A stretch of 13,641 nucleotides of DNA from Thiodiazotropha sp037382205 (GCA_037382205.1 JARRQD010000272.1:1-13641); one strand, 5' to 3'. Positions 1 through 6,707 are shown, counted from the first letter of the stretch. The notes: generated by a model not told the origin, from the letters alone. Translations and numbers: made by a program.

Positions 1-717
1 GGTTGCCGCGACGAACTCATCCGTTTCACCCCGTTGATAGGCATCCTCAAGGCCACGAACCGCATCTTCCACCTGGTAGGCCGCCTTACCGTCCACCAGC
101 AGATTGTAAGCCTGTTCGACCCGCTCCCATCGATTATCCCGGTCCATGGCGAAGTAGCGACCGATCAGTGTTGCTATCCGCCCCACACCCAGCGTATCAA
201 ACACTTCGTTGAGGGCGACCAAGGAGGCTTTGGCACTCTTTGGTGGGGTATCCCGGCCATCCAAAAAGGCATGAAAATAGACCTGTTTGGCGCCGCGCTC
301 AACCGCCAGCTTGGCCATCGCATGGATATGCTCTTCATGACTGTGGACGCCACCAGCAGAGAGCAGACCGAGTAGATGTATCGCCTTACCCGTCTCAACG
401 GCCTTATCCACGGCCGTGGTCAAGGTTTCATTGGTGAAGAAAGAGCCGGTGCGAATCGATCGGGATATCCGGGTGAACTCCTGATAGACAACCCGGCCAG
501 CTCCCAGATTGAGGTGCCCCACCTCGGAGTTACCCATTTGACCACCGGGTAGCCCCACGGCAGCCCCGGCCGTGTTAATCAGCGTATGAGGATACTCACG
601 CCACAACCGATCCCAAACCGGTGTGCGGGCGGCTGTGATGGCATTTACTTCTGTGTCTTCACTATAACCCCAACCATCCAAAATGGTCAGGACGACCGGT
701 TTAGGTCTGTCACTCAT
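1..717 (-). CDS. gpmI: 2,3-bisphosphoglycerate-independent phosphoglycerate mutase, N-terminal part (runs off the window)
   Basis: Interconverts 3- and 2-phosphoglycerate in cytosolic glycolysis and gluconeogenesis, using two Mn ions and a phosphoserine. The 239 codons visible are the N-terminal part of an enzyme usually about 510 residues long; the rest lies left of position 1. The ATG is at 715-717. Seen in order: the metal-ligand motif LDGWG at residues 13-17 (Asp14), the nucleophile loop MGNSEVGH at 61-68 (Ser64), GGVHSHEEH at 123-131 (His125) and FLDGRDTPP at 152-160. These match the alkaline-phosphatase-superfamily iPGM family closely. The AGAG run about 10 bases before the ATG is a plausible ribosome site. 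gpmI diverging from a yibN-secB-gpsA cluster is also the E. coli arrangement, though here a 779-base gap and an extra regulator gene intervene. Identification is firm; nothing can be said about the C-terminal half. Confidence 0.96.
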   Translation of the reverse strand, partial: MSDRPKPVVLTILDGWGYSEDTEVNAITAARTPVWDRLWREYPHTLINTAGAAVGLPGGQMGNSEVGHLNLGAGRVVYQEFTRISRSIRTGSFFTNETLTTAVDKAVETGKAIHLLGLLSAGGVHSHEEHIHAMAKLAVERGAKQVYFHAFLDGRDTPPKSAKASLVALNEVFDTLGVGRIATLIGRYFAMDRDNRWERVEQAYNLLVDGKAAYQVEDAVRGLEDAYQRGETDEFVAAT

Positions 718-1297
718 GGTAATTCTCTTTACTAAAGACTTTTTGGTGCGCTACGCGGTGATAATCGCTGCTTGAAGTCAATGTCTGACAACAAGGCGCC
801 AATTAAATCACCAAATACCAGAACAGACCAGAAAACCAATACCATTTCATGAATATGAACGAGAGACCCCCGATTTTTTATTGAAAACAAGGAATCCTCT
901 TGAAAGATCAACTCAGACGATTGAAGACAGACAGTCAGAGCCGCATCTTGCTCCATATTCGAGGCATGATTCACCCACAAGGGTGGCTAACTCTTCCACA
1001 GTCGCAAACTGGATCAAGCGCAGCTTCCAAACCACTAACATTTTGTTTATGTTAAAGATATTAAAGATATCGCTGCCGTTATCCCGCACGCTCAAAGTGG
1101 CTTGCAAAGAGCCAACCAATGGGGTTTTGTAAGCAGACTACAGTCAAGCTTAGCGTGACAGAATCACAACGCTTACATCACTGGGTGTCTATGGGGTTGG
1201 TGTTGGGCTTCGACACCATAGACAAACTCAACTGAATAAAAAGTAACCAGATTAAACAAAGGGGTTCTCATTATCACGAAAAACAGCGTATTATTGT

Positions 1298-1473
1298 ATT
1301 AGGGTCTATTAACGTTGACCCTGATGTATCTGACGATAGGCCAATCAAGGTGCGCAAAGTGCAACAGCGAATGGCGTGTTATCAGCTATGACCCAGCTGG
1401 GTTATGATTCACACAGGTAGAGTGGCCACAGAATGCACAATCTACCTGGCTGGACACAATGATAGACCCTAAT
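1298..1473. repeat. 176-bp palindrome-rich element bounded by 12-bp inverted repeats (possible MITE)
   Basis: The ends are perfect inverted repeats: ATTAGGGTCTAT at 1298-1309 and ATAGACCCTAAT at 1462-1473. Inside lie AGGGTC (1301-1306) facing GACCCT (1317-1322), a perfect 12-bp palindrome ACCCAGCTGGGT (1391-1402) near the centre, CAGGTAGA (1414-1421) facing TCTACCTG (1441-1448), and GTGGCCAC (1422-1429) in that loop. No open frame fills it. Terminal inverted repeats with no coding content suggest a miniature non-autonomous transposable element. I cannot find a clear target-site duplication. It could instead be the operator and leader region of the regulator gene that starts 24 bases downstream. 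Confidence 0.45.
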
Positions 1474-1482
1474 TACTAGTAA
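1473..1482. promoter_or_regulatory. 10-bp palindrome just upstream of the ArsR-type gene (candidate operator)
   Basis: TTACTAGTAA is a perfect palindrome ending 14 bases before the ATG at 1497. CTAGT recurs at 1487-1491. ArsR-family repressors commonly bind short dyads overlapping their own promoter, so autoregulation here is plausible. The site does not match the ATTC-N8-GAAT operator reported for SqrR, so binding by this protein is a guess from position only. Confidence 0.25.
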
Positions 1483-1496
1483 AAGGCTAGTCGTAT

Positions 1497-1859
1497 ATGG
1501 AACACAAGTACAGCAAAAGCGCCCAACCCCTGGAACTTGAAAAGTCCGAGGGCATGAACAATCTGTTTGCCACCGACGACGACGTAGACCGCGCCTCCCG
1601 CTCACTGAAGGCCATGTCTCACCCTCTGCGGCTGAAGATTTTATGTACCCTCGGCGATGAAGAAGTCAGTGTCCAGGAAATTGTTGAGCAGGTGGGCACC
1701 TCTCAGAGCAATATCTCTCAGCACCTTGCCATTTTGCGCGACAAAGGGATTCTCGCTTCGCGCAAGGATGCCAACCGGGTCTTCTATCGGGTTAGCGATT
1801 TTCGCACCCTGAAACTGATCGGCATGATGCGGGAAGTTTTCTGTACGCATAGCCCTTGA
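1497..1859 (+). CDS. ArsR-family transcriptional regulator, SqrR/BigR-like persulfide sensor type
   Basis: A 120-residue winged-helix repressor. The core SHPLRLKILCTL (41-52) leads into the recognition helix region TSQSNISQHLAILRDKGIL (68-86) and the wing RKDANRVFYRV (89-99). The metal-binding ELCVCDL motif of arsenic or cadmium sensors is absent (VSVQEIVE at its place). Only two cysteines are present, Cys50 in helix 2 and Cys116 near the C-terminus. They are 66 residues apart, the spacing of the di-thiol pair in SqrR (41/107) and BigR (42/108) that forms a sulfur bridge with persulfides. I infer a sulfane-sulfur sensor. The next gene, 170 bases downstream, encodes a rhodanese, a fitting partner. 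Translation probably starts at the ATG at 1497, with AAAAGG (1481-1486) upstream; the internal ATG at 1554 has its GAGGG only one base away. The first 30 residues are poorly conserved in kind. Family certain, ligand inferred. Confidence 0.88.
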   Translation: MEHKYSKSAQPLELEKSEGMNNLFATDDDVDRASRSLKAMSHPLRLKILCTLGDEEVSVQEIVEQVGTSQSNISQHLAILRDKGILASRKDANRVFYRVSDFRTLKLIGMMREVFCTHSP

Positions 1860-1914
1860 GCACTCGGTAGACTCACTGAATATCGAGCGCTTCAAACAGC
1901 AAAATCGCCTCTCA

Positions 1915-1938
1915 CTGCGCCAAGCAGAGCCATTTTTT
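1915..1938 (+). terminator. Weak candidate terminator after the ArsR-type gene
   Basis: CTGC (1915-1918) and GCAG (1924-1927) form a short stem with a 5-base loop. Five bases (AGCCA) follow, then six T at 1933-1938. The stem is only 4 bp, so strength is doubtful. A longer 8-of-9 pair stem (1858-1866 with 1884-1892) overlaps the stop codon but has no T run after it. Together they make read-through from the regulator into yibN uncertain. Confidence 0.3.
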
Positions 1939-1978
1939 CCCTGGTTAGGCACTCAAGCCCTTAACCATTGCGTCTCGC

Positions 1979-1987
1979 TGGTATAAA
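1979..1987 (+). promoter_or_regulatory. Extended -10 promoter upstream of yibN
   Basis: TGGTATAAA is an extended -10 element (TGn followed by TATAAA at 1982-1987). A poor -35, TTAACC at 1961-1966, lies 15 bases upstream, as expected when an extended -10 compensates. Transcription would start near 1994, about 36 bases before the yibN ATG at 2030. It would serve the yibN-secB-gpsA run. Confidence 0.55.
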
Positions 1988-2029
1988 CTCCGCCCCCTGT
2001 AGAACAATCAGCTGCACAAGAGGCGCCGA

Positions 2030-2452
2030 ATGGAACAACTCATCGAATTTACGATGAATCACTGGGTACTCGTCACGGCCTTTATATTGGTCGCGGGCCT
2101 TTTGGTCTTCAATCTCTCCCACAGCGACAAGAGCGCTGTCGGACCCTCTGCCGCCACCGAACTGATCAACAACCGCGAAGCGGTGGTGGTCGATGTGAGG
2201 CCGGCAGCGGACTTCAACAAAGGCCATATCATCAATGCGATCAATATCCCCAGCAATGGCTTTGCCAGCCAAATGGGGGTACTCAACAAATATAAAGACA
2301 AACCGATCATTATCAGCTGCCGATCCGGCGCACAGTCTTCAGCGGCTTGCCAGCAGCTGAAAAAAGCCGGATTTGCAGAGGTGTTCAATCTAAAAGGCGG
2401 TATACTCGCCTGGCAGAGCGACAACCTGCCAGTCACACGCAAGAAAAAGTAG
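2030..2452 (+). CDS. yibN: Membrane-anchored single-domain rhodanese (YibN family)
   Basis: A 140-residue protein with one N-terminal membrane segment (about residues 11-29) and a rhodanese domain (about 40-134) facing the cytoplasm if the anchor runs N-out. The domain shows VDVRPAADF (54-62), the GHI(x)NAINIP stretch (65-74) and the active-site loop CRSGAQS (97-103), with Cys97 as the persulfide-carrying residue. Rhodaneses move sulfane sulfur between donors and acceptors; the physiological substrate of YibN is not known to me. AAGAGG (2018-2023) six bases before the ATG is a good ribosome site. In E. coli grxC lies between yibN and secB; here only 20 bases separate yibN from secB and there is no glutaredoxin. 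The upstream gene encodes a possible persulfide-sensing repressor, which gives the pair a shared sulfur theme. The symbol rests on synteny plus domain layout. Confidence 0.9.
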   Translation: MEQLIEFTMNHWVLVTAFILVAGLLVFNLSHSDKSAVGPSAATELINNREAVVVDVRPAADFNKGHIINAINIPSNGFASQMGVLNKYKDKPIIISCRSGAQSSAACQQLKKAGFAEVFNLKGGILAWQSDNLPVTRKKK

Positions 2453-2472
2453 TCTCTTTCAAGGAAACCAAC

Positions 2473-2955
2473 ATGACAGAAGCCAAGCAAGACGCACCAA
2501 ATCGAGAATTTGCCGTGCAACGTATCTACACCAAAGATATCTCTTTCGAGACGCCTAACTCCCCGGCTATTTTCCAACAGGAATGGAAGCCTGAAACCGG
2601 TGTCAATCTGAATACCGAAGTCAACAAACTCACCGACGATGTCTTTGAAGTCACCCTGACAGTCACGGTTACCACAAAATTGGGTGAACAGACCGCCTAT
2701 TTGGCAGAGGTCAAACAAGCCGGTATCTTCACCGCCAAAGGTTTCCCTGAACAGGAGATGGGGCCACTCCTCGGCGCCTTCTGCCCCAATCAACTGTTTC
2801 CCTATGTCCGGGAAGTGGTCTCTGACTTGATCACTAAGGGCAGTTTTCCGCAAATGGTACTGCAACCAGTTAACTTCGACATGATCTATGCTCAGCATCA
2901 ACAGGAGCGGGCAAAGCGCGCTGAAGCTGAAGCCGAAGGCCAAAGCCAGCATTAA
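2473..2955 (+). CDS. secB: Protein-export chaperone SecB
   Basis: Cytosolic homotetrameric chaperone that keeps pre-secretory proteins unfolded and hands them to SecA at the Sec translocon. 160 residues, close to the 155 of E. coli. Seen: the N-terminal EFAVQRIYTKDISFETPNSP-type strand (about 12-31), VNLNTEV (44-50), the LTVTVTTKLG strands (61-70), and GAFCPNQLFPYVREVVSDL (about 101-119), the most conserved part of the family. The tail is acidic and glutamate/alanine-rich. The frame stays open upstream of the ATG, but the start at 2473 is set by the AAGGA at 2460-2464 (eight-base spacing) and by homology. The stop TAA shares its last A with the gpsA ATG, so translation of the two is likely coupled. 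Confidence 0.97.
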   Translation: MTEAKQDAPNREFAVQRIYTKDISFETPNSPAIFQQEWKPETGVNLNTEVNKLTDDVFEVTLTVTVTTKLGEQTAYLAEVKQAGIFTAKGFPEQEMGPLLGAFCPNQLFPYVREVVSDLITKGSFPQMVLQPVNFDMIYAQHQQERAKRAEAEAEGQSQH

Positions 2956-3965
2956 TGAGCGGCGACAGGGAACCGATGGTTAGCGTTCTGGGCGCGGGCT
3001 CCTGGGGAACCGCACTCGCCATACTGCTCAGCAGCGAGGGACAGCCTGTAAAGCTCTGGGGGCACCTCAAAGCGGAAATCGATGCGCTGATTATGGATGG
3101 TGAGAACCGTCAGTTTCTCCCTGGCGTCCCATTGCCCGCCTCACTCACACCGGAAGCCAACCTTCAGCAGGCGCTGACAGGGGCTTCAGAGGTGATTATT
3201 GCCGTACCCAGCCACGCTTTCAGCGCCGTTACTCAGTCTATCGAGCCTCTGCTTGATGGTAATCCGGGTATCACCTGGGCCACCAAGGGGTTTGAACCCG
3301 GTAGCCAGCGTCTGCTCAGTGAAGTCGCCGCCAGCCACCTACCTGGCCGAGATCTGGCCGTCATTTCAGGGCCCTCGTTTGCCGCCGAAGTGGCGCGAGG
3401 GCTACCAACGGCCATTACTGTGGCATCAACCCAACCACAACTTGCCGATCGCCTGGCCAGCAAGCTGCACACCTCATGGTTTCGCGCCTACACCAGCAGT
3501 GACATCGTCGGTGTTCAGGTAGGCGGTGCAACTAAAAATGTGCTGGCCATCGCTGCTGGGATTGCCGACGGACTGGGCTTTGGCGCCAATACCCGTTCCG
3601 CCTTGATCACTCGAGGCCTCACTGAAATCATGCGGCTTGGCCTGAAACTTGGTGGTAGCCCAGAAACCTTCATGGGCCTGGCAGGACTCGGTGACCTTTT
3701 ACTGACCTGTACCGACAACCAATCTCGTAATCGCCGCATGGGGCTTGCCCTGGCTGAGGGACAAACCCTCGAAACGGCGCGTAACAAGATCGGCCAAGAA
3801 GTGGAAGGCGTCCACACAGCTAAAGAGGTTCATGCCCTCGCACAACGGCTAGAGGTTGAGATGCCGATCTCAGAACAGGTCTATCGGGTACTTTATGAGG
3901 GCTTGAATCCAAAAACCGCCGTGCACGAGCTACTCGACCGTAGCCAGAAGGCCGAGGGACTCTGA
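2955..3965 (+). CDS. gpsA: NAD(P)H-dependent glycerol-3-phosphate dehydrogenase
   Basis: Reduces dihydroxyacetone phosphate to sn-glycerol 3-phosphate, the first precursor of phospholipids; cytosolic. 336 residues, the normal length. The dinucleotide fold opens with VLGAGSWGTALA (11-22). ATKGFEPG (109-116, Lys111) and ISGPSFAAEVARGLPTA (137-153) line the active site; GGATKNVLAIAAG (190-202) carries the catalytic Lys194; GLAGLGDLLLTCT (241-253) and NRRMG (259-263) follow. The ATG at 2955 overlaps the secB stop by one base. A second ATG at 2976 (Met8) has AGGGA nearby, but E. coli GpsA has a comparable short extension before its GAGS motif, so I keep the first. Last gene of the yibN-secB-gpsA run. 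Confidence 0.97.
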   Translation: MSGDREPMVSVLGAGSWGTALAILLSSEGQPVKLWGHLKAEIDALIMDGENRQFLPGVPLPASLTPEANLQQALTGASEVIIAVPSHAFSAVTQSIEPLLDGNPGITWATKGFEPGSQRLLSEVAASHLPGRDLAVISGPSFAAEVARGLPTAITVASTQPQLADRLASKLHTSWFRAYTSSDIVGVQVGGATKNVLAIAAGIADGLGFGANTRSALITRGLTEIMRLGLKLGGSPETFMGLAGLGDLLLTCTDNQSRNRRMGLALAEGQTLETARNKIGQEVEGVHTAKEVHALAQRLEVEMPISEQVYRVLYEGLNPKTAVHELLDRSQKAEGL

Positions 3966-3990
3966 TCATACCTTGAGGTAGCTGAACAGC

Positions 3991-4015
3991 GCCAGTGCCA
4001 TACCTGCTCACTGGC
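3991..4015. terminator. Small hairpin between convergent gpsA and trmL
   Basis: GCCAGTG (3991-3997) and CACTGGC (4009-4015) form a perfect 7-bp stem with an 11-base loop. It sits in the 42-base gap and runs into the trmL stop codon. There is no T run on either side, so it may only stop or pause transcription weakly. Confidence 0.3.
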
Positions 4016-4472
4016 CACCAGAATAGTCGCACTGCCGCCAGGCCTCATAGAGAATTAACGCCACAGCATTCGAGAGGTTGAGACTGCGGCTCTCAGGCTT
4101 CATTGGAATGCGAATGCGTTGCGACGGATCCAGCCCTTCCAGCACTTCTGTGGCTAATCCGCGACTCTCCGGACCGAACAGCAGGGCATCCCCTGGAGCA
4201 TAGCTCACCGCAGCATAATTACGTTGCCCCTTGGTTGTGCAGGCGTACAGATTACCAGGCTCCACCTGTGTGAGAAATTCAACGAGTGAATCATACTCCC
4301 CAATATCGGCCCATTCATGATAATCGAGACCTGCCCGTCTTAAACGTTTATCATCCAGTTTAAAGCCCAAGGGGTGAATCAGATGCAATTTGCTGCCACT
4401 ATTGGCACACAGGCGTATGATATTACCTGTATTAGGTGGGATTTCTGGTTCAAAGAGTACGATATGAAACAC
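4008..4472 (-). CDS. trmL: tRNA (cytidine/uridine-34-2'-O)-methyltransferase, SPOUT family (YibK)
   Basis: Methylates the 2'-OH of wobble nucleotide 34 in certain leucine tRNAs, using SAM; a small dimeric SPOUT enzyme. 154 residues against 157 in E. coli. The three family motifs are all visible: EPEIPPNTGNIIRLCANSG (8-26), LFGPESRGL (98-106) and IPMKPESRSLNLSNAVALIL (122-141), the last two forming the trefoil-knot SAM site. DDKRLRRAGLDYHEW (40-54) is also characteristic. The start is a GTG at 4470-4472; GGAGGT directly upstream and the alignment of the first residues (xxxIVLxEPE) with E. coli support it. Convergent with gpsA and only 37 bases from the divergent gene starting at 4510, so its promoter must overlap that short gap or coding sequence. 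Confidence 0.96.
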   Translation of the reverse strand: MFHIVLFEPEIPPNTGNIIRLCANSGSKLHLIHPLGFKLDDKRLRRAGLDYHEWADIGEYDSLVEFLTQVEPGNLYACTTKGQRNYAAVSYAPGDALLFGPESRGLATEVLEGLDPSQRIRIPMKPESRSLNLSNAVALILYEAWRQCDYSGGQ

Positions 4473-4509
4473 GCCACCTCCCTAACTGAAGATTTTTTTA
4501 AATAGATTC

Positions 4510-6618
4510 ATGAGCAGCAATAGCCAGCCAACATTAAATACCGAATTTTGTGGTATGTCGTTCAATAGCCCCATTGTACTCCTCTCCGGATGTGTCGGAT
4601 TCGGTGAAGAGTACACAAGGGTCAATGGTTTTAGCAATCGGGATGTGGGGGCCGTTTGCCTGAAAGGCACGACGCTGGAAGCCCGGCTTGGCAATCAACC
4701 TCATCGGGTCTATGAGACACCCCAGGGCATGCTCAATGCCATTGGGCTACAGAACCCGGGAGTCGATCATGTGGTCAATCAGATACTACCCAACCTCGAC
4801 TTTTCCGAGACCCGCTTCATCGCCAATGTGTCAGGATCCAGCGTCGAGGAGTATTATGAGGTTACTCGGCGCTTCGATGACTCTCCGATCGACGCCATCG
4901 AGATCAATATCTCCTGCCCCAACGTGAAAGAGGGCGGGGTGGCTTTCGGCAATGATCCCGCCATGTCGGCCAGGGTGGTGGAGGGCTGTCGAAAAGCAAC
5001 CAATAAACCACTGATCACCAAACTCTCTCCCAATCAGACCGACATTGCATCCAATGCTAAGGGCTGCATCGAAGCAGGCACTGACGCCTTTTCAGCAATC
5101 AACACATTAATGGGCATGGCGATCGATCTTCAGAGTAGATCGCCCATCATCGGTAATAACCAGGGGGGATTGTCAGGCCCCGCCATCAAGCCCGTGGCAC
5201 TGCTCAAGGTTCATCAGGTTTATCAGGTCTGCAAAGCGCATCAGATCCCCATCATTGGTCAGGGCGGCATCACCACAGCCGAGGATGCCCTGGAGTTCAT
5301 CATCGCTGGCGCGAGCGCTATCGGTGTCGGCACAAGTGTGGCTGCTAATCACCAAGAAAGGAAGATGAGTGAAAAAATGAGCCATCCATCCCCAGAGACC
5401 TTAAAACAACTCAATCCACTGTATCATCTGTCCGATGATCAGCTTGAGCTTCTGGGTCGCTCCCTCACGATCTATTCAGCCGGCAAAGGGTTGAAGATCC
5501 TGCAATTGGGCGACACAACTGAATTCAGCCTCTACCTTCTCAAAGGCCGAATACAACTTCACTCAGAAGATGGCCGGATCAGTGAAATCAACGCTGAAAC
5601 ACCTAAGGCGCTGAATCCCATCGCCAACCTGATACCTCGTCGTTACAGCGTTGAAGCTCTCTCTCCAGTTGAGTACCTGATGGTAGACAATGCTCTGATC
5701 AAGGGATTAATCGATGAGGAGGGAATAACCGCTACTGAAATCGATGGGGAGAGTAAACCCTATGATAAAGACAGTGCCGAAAACAGTCTGACTGAAGCGC
5801 TGATCACCGATCTGAATGAAGATAAGCTGATCCTGCCCAGTCTGCCCGACGTTGCCGTGCGAGTTGGCCGGGCGATGCGTGAGGAAAACACAAACGCCCG
5901 TAAACTGGCGGAGATCGTCCAGACAGATCCGGCAATCACGACCAAATTGATCCGTGCTGCAAATAGCCCACTCTATGCCGGTGTCACGCCGGTCGACTCC
6001 TGTGCCGCCGCCATTGTCAGGCTCGGCGCTGATACCACCCACAAATTGGTATTGACCTTTGCCCTACGTGATCTGTTCAACACCCGCTCCAGCATCCTGA
6101 AAGGGCATATGCGAGAGCTGTGGATGCACAGCGTTAAGGTCAGCGCAGTCTGCTATATCCTTTCCAAGATCTCACATCAATTCAACCCAGAGCATGCCAT
6201 GCTCGCCGGGTTGTTGCATGACATCGGCAATGTGGCGATTCTCAGTTATGCCGAACGCTTCCCTGAGGTTGCCAATGACAGCGAGAAACTGAATCAGGTA
6301 ATGTCTGACATGCGCGGTCGAATCGGCAGTGTGATCCTGCGCAATTGGGGTTTTATCGAAGATTTGATCGAAGTCACACTGCAGGCAGAGAACTGGCTAC
6401 GTGAATCAGAAGGCGAAGCCGATTATGCCGATCTAGTCATCGTGGCTCAGCTGCACACACTGATCGGCAGCCCAACCACAAGCAACCTGCCAGGTCTTGA
6501 CCAGGTACCAGCCTTTGGACGGCTCAATCTTGGTGAATTAACGCCTAAGCTCAGCTTGAAGATACTTGATAAAGCTGATGAGAAGATCGCTCATGCTGAG
6601 GCGATGCTAGTGAGCTGA
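4510..6618 (+). CDS. Fusion: class 1B dihydroorotate dehydrogenase + cyclic-nucleotide-binding-like domain + HDOD domain
   Basis: One open frame of 702 residues. Residues 1-about 280 match PyrD class 1B (FMN enzyme oxidising dihydroorotate to orotate in pyrimidine synthesis): SGCVGFGEEY (26-35), KGTT (52-55), MLNAIGLQNPG (74-84), INISCPNV (132-139, catalytic Cys136), KLSPN (171-175), INTLMG (197-202), GGLSGPAIKP (219-228), GQGGI (250-254) and VGTS (273-276). The family normally continues about 30 more residues (last barrel helix); these are missing. After a charged linker with Met286 and Met290 comes a domain of about 300-400 resembling cyclic-nucleotide-binding folds (LNPLYHLSDDQ, YLLKGRIQL) but without the usual Arg/Glu phosphate cassette, then an HDOD domain (about 437-640: LPSLPDVA, His540, LLHDIG at 568-573), a non-enzymatic signalling module. 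No PyrK partner gene is adjacent. The first ATG lacks a Shine-Dalgarno; an in-frame stop at 4483 bars an earlier start. AAAGGAAG at 5357-5364 might start the HDOD part separately. Domain calls firm; function of the fusion unknown. Confidence 0.88.
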   Translation: MSSNSQPTLNTEFCGMSFNSPIVLLSGCVGFGEEYTRVNGFSNRDVGAVCLKGTTLEARLGNQPHRVYETPQGMLNAIGLQNPGVDHVVNQILPNLDFSETRFIANVSGSSVEEYYEVTRRFDDSPIDAIEINISCPNVKEGGVAFGNDPAMSARVVEGCRKATNKPLITKLSPNQTDIASNAKGCIEAGTDAFSAINTLMGMAIDLQSRSPIIGNNQGGLSGPAIKPVALLKVHQVYQVCKAHQIPIIGQGGITTAEDALEFIIAGASAIGVGTSVAANHQERKMSEKMSHPSPETLKQLNPLYHLSDDQLELLGRSLTIYSAGKGLKILQLGDTTEFSLYLLKGRIQLHSEDGRISEINAETPKALNPIANLIPRRYSVEALSPVEYLMVDNALIKGLIDEEGITATEIDGESKPYDKDSAENSLTEALITDLNEDKLILPSLPDVAVRVGRAMREENTNARKLAEIVQTDPAITTKLIRAANSPLYAGVTPVDSCAAAIVRLGADTTHKLVLTFALRDLFNTRSSILKGHMRELWMHSVKVSAVCYILSKISHQFNPEHAMLAGLLHDIGNVAILSYAERFPEVANDSEKLNQVMSDMRGRIGSVILRNWGFIEDLIEVTLQAENWLRESEGEADYADLVIVAQLHTLIGSPTTSNLPGLDQVPAFGRLNLGELTPKLSLKILDKADEKIAHAEAMLVS
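5357..5379 (+). promoter_or_regulatory. Possible internal ribosome site and start for the HDOD half
   Basis: A purine-rich AAAGGAAG (5357-5364) abuts an in-frame ATG at 5365 and lies 12 bases before a second ATG at 5377. Spacing is too short for the first and rather long for the second. These Met codons sit exactly where the PyrD homology ends and would give a free-standing 413-417-residue cyclic-nucleotide-like/HDOD protein. The site may be a fossil start of a once separate gene. Confidence 0.35.
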
Positions 6619-6639
6619 TTGGATTCGGATTAACCTTTT

Positions 6640-6691
6640 CCCGGATAGACGCTGCTGATTGCAGTGTAAGAATGCTTCAGCGCCTACCGGG
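6640..6691. terminator. Long imperfect hairpin between convergent genes
   Basis: CCCGG (6640-6644), TAG (6646-6648) and CGCTG (6650-6654) pair with CAGCG (6678-6682), CTA (6684-6686) and CCGGG (6687-6691): 13 base pairs with one mismatch and one bulge around a 23-base loop. It lies in the 89-base gap between the fusion gene and the PEP-CTERM gene, the right place for a shared terminator. The T content downstream is poor on both strands (TATTT on the forward strand), so it may depend on other factors. Confidence 0.45.
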
Positions 6692-6707
6692 TATTTGAGA
6701 ATCAAGC

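Larger units (their letters stand above)
718..1496. other. Long intergenic region, palindrome-rich in its right half
   Basis: No credible gene: the short open frames here have no ribosome site, no recognisable protein pattern and overlap each other on both strands. The left part must carry the gpmI promoter; TTGTCA and GATTAT occur on the reverse strand but 19 bases apart, so I do not call it. A 9-bp unit TTAAAGATA is repeated in tandem at 1052-1069. TGTAAGC (1128-1134) pairs with GCTTACA (1171-1177), enclosing GTGA (1155-1158) and TCAC (1164-1167). TGTCTATGG (1186-1194) pairs with CCATAGACA (1216-1224). The 1298-1473 part is listed separately. I see no tRNA, CRISPR or transposase remnant. 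Confidence 0.7.

Noticed and set aside
881..1132. 83-codon forward frame in the long gap, overlapping reverse frames at 732-980 and 913-1119
   Set aside because: No ribosome site, no recognisable domain, and open frames on both strands over the same bases point to chance.
1298..1322. Integron attC site
   Set aside because: AACGTT and short dyads are present, but the paired RYYYAAC and GTTRRRY core boxes with the right spacing are not.
1407..1434. SqrR-type operator ATTC...GAAT upstream of the ArsR gene
   Set aside because: The half-sites are 20 bases apart instead of 8, so it does not match the reported operator.
2059..2952. 297-codon open frame on the reverse strand
   Set aside because: It lies antisense to yibN and secB, both of which are clearly real, and its residues show no family pattern.
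5707..6042. Reverse frames over the HDOD region
   Set aside because: They are antisense to a well-supported domain and show no independent signal.
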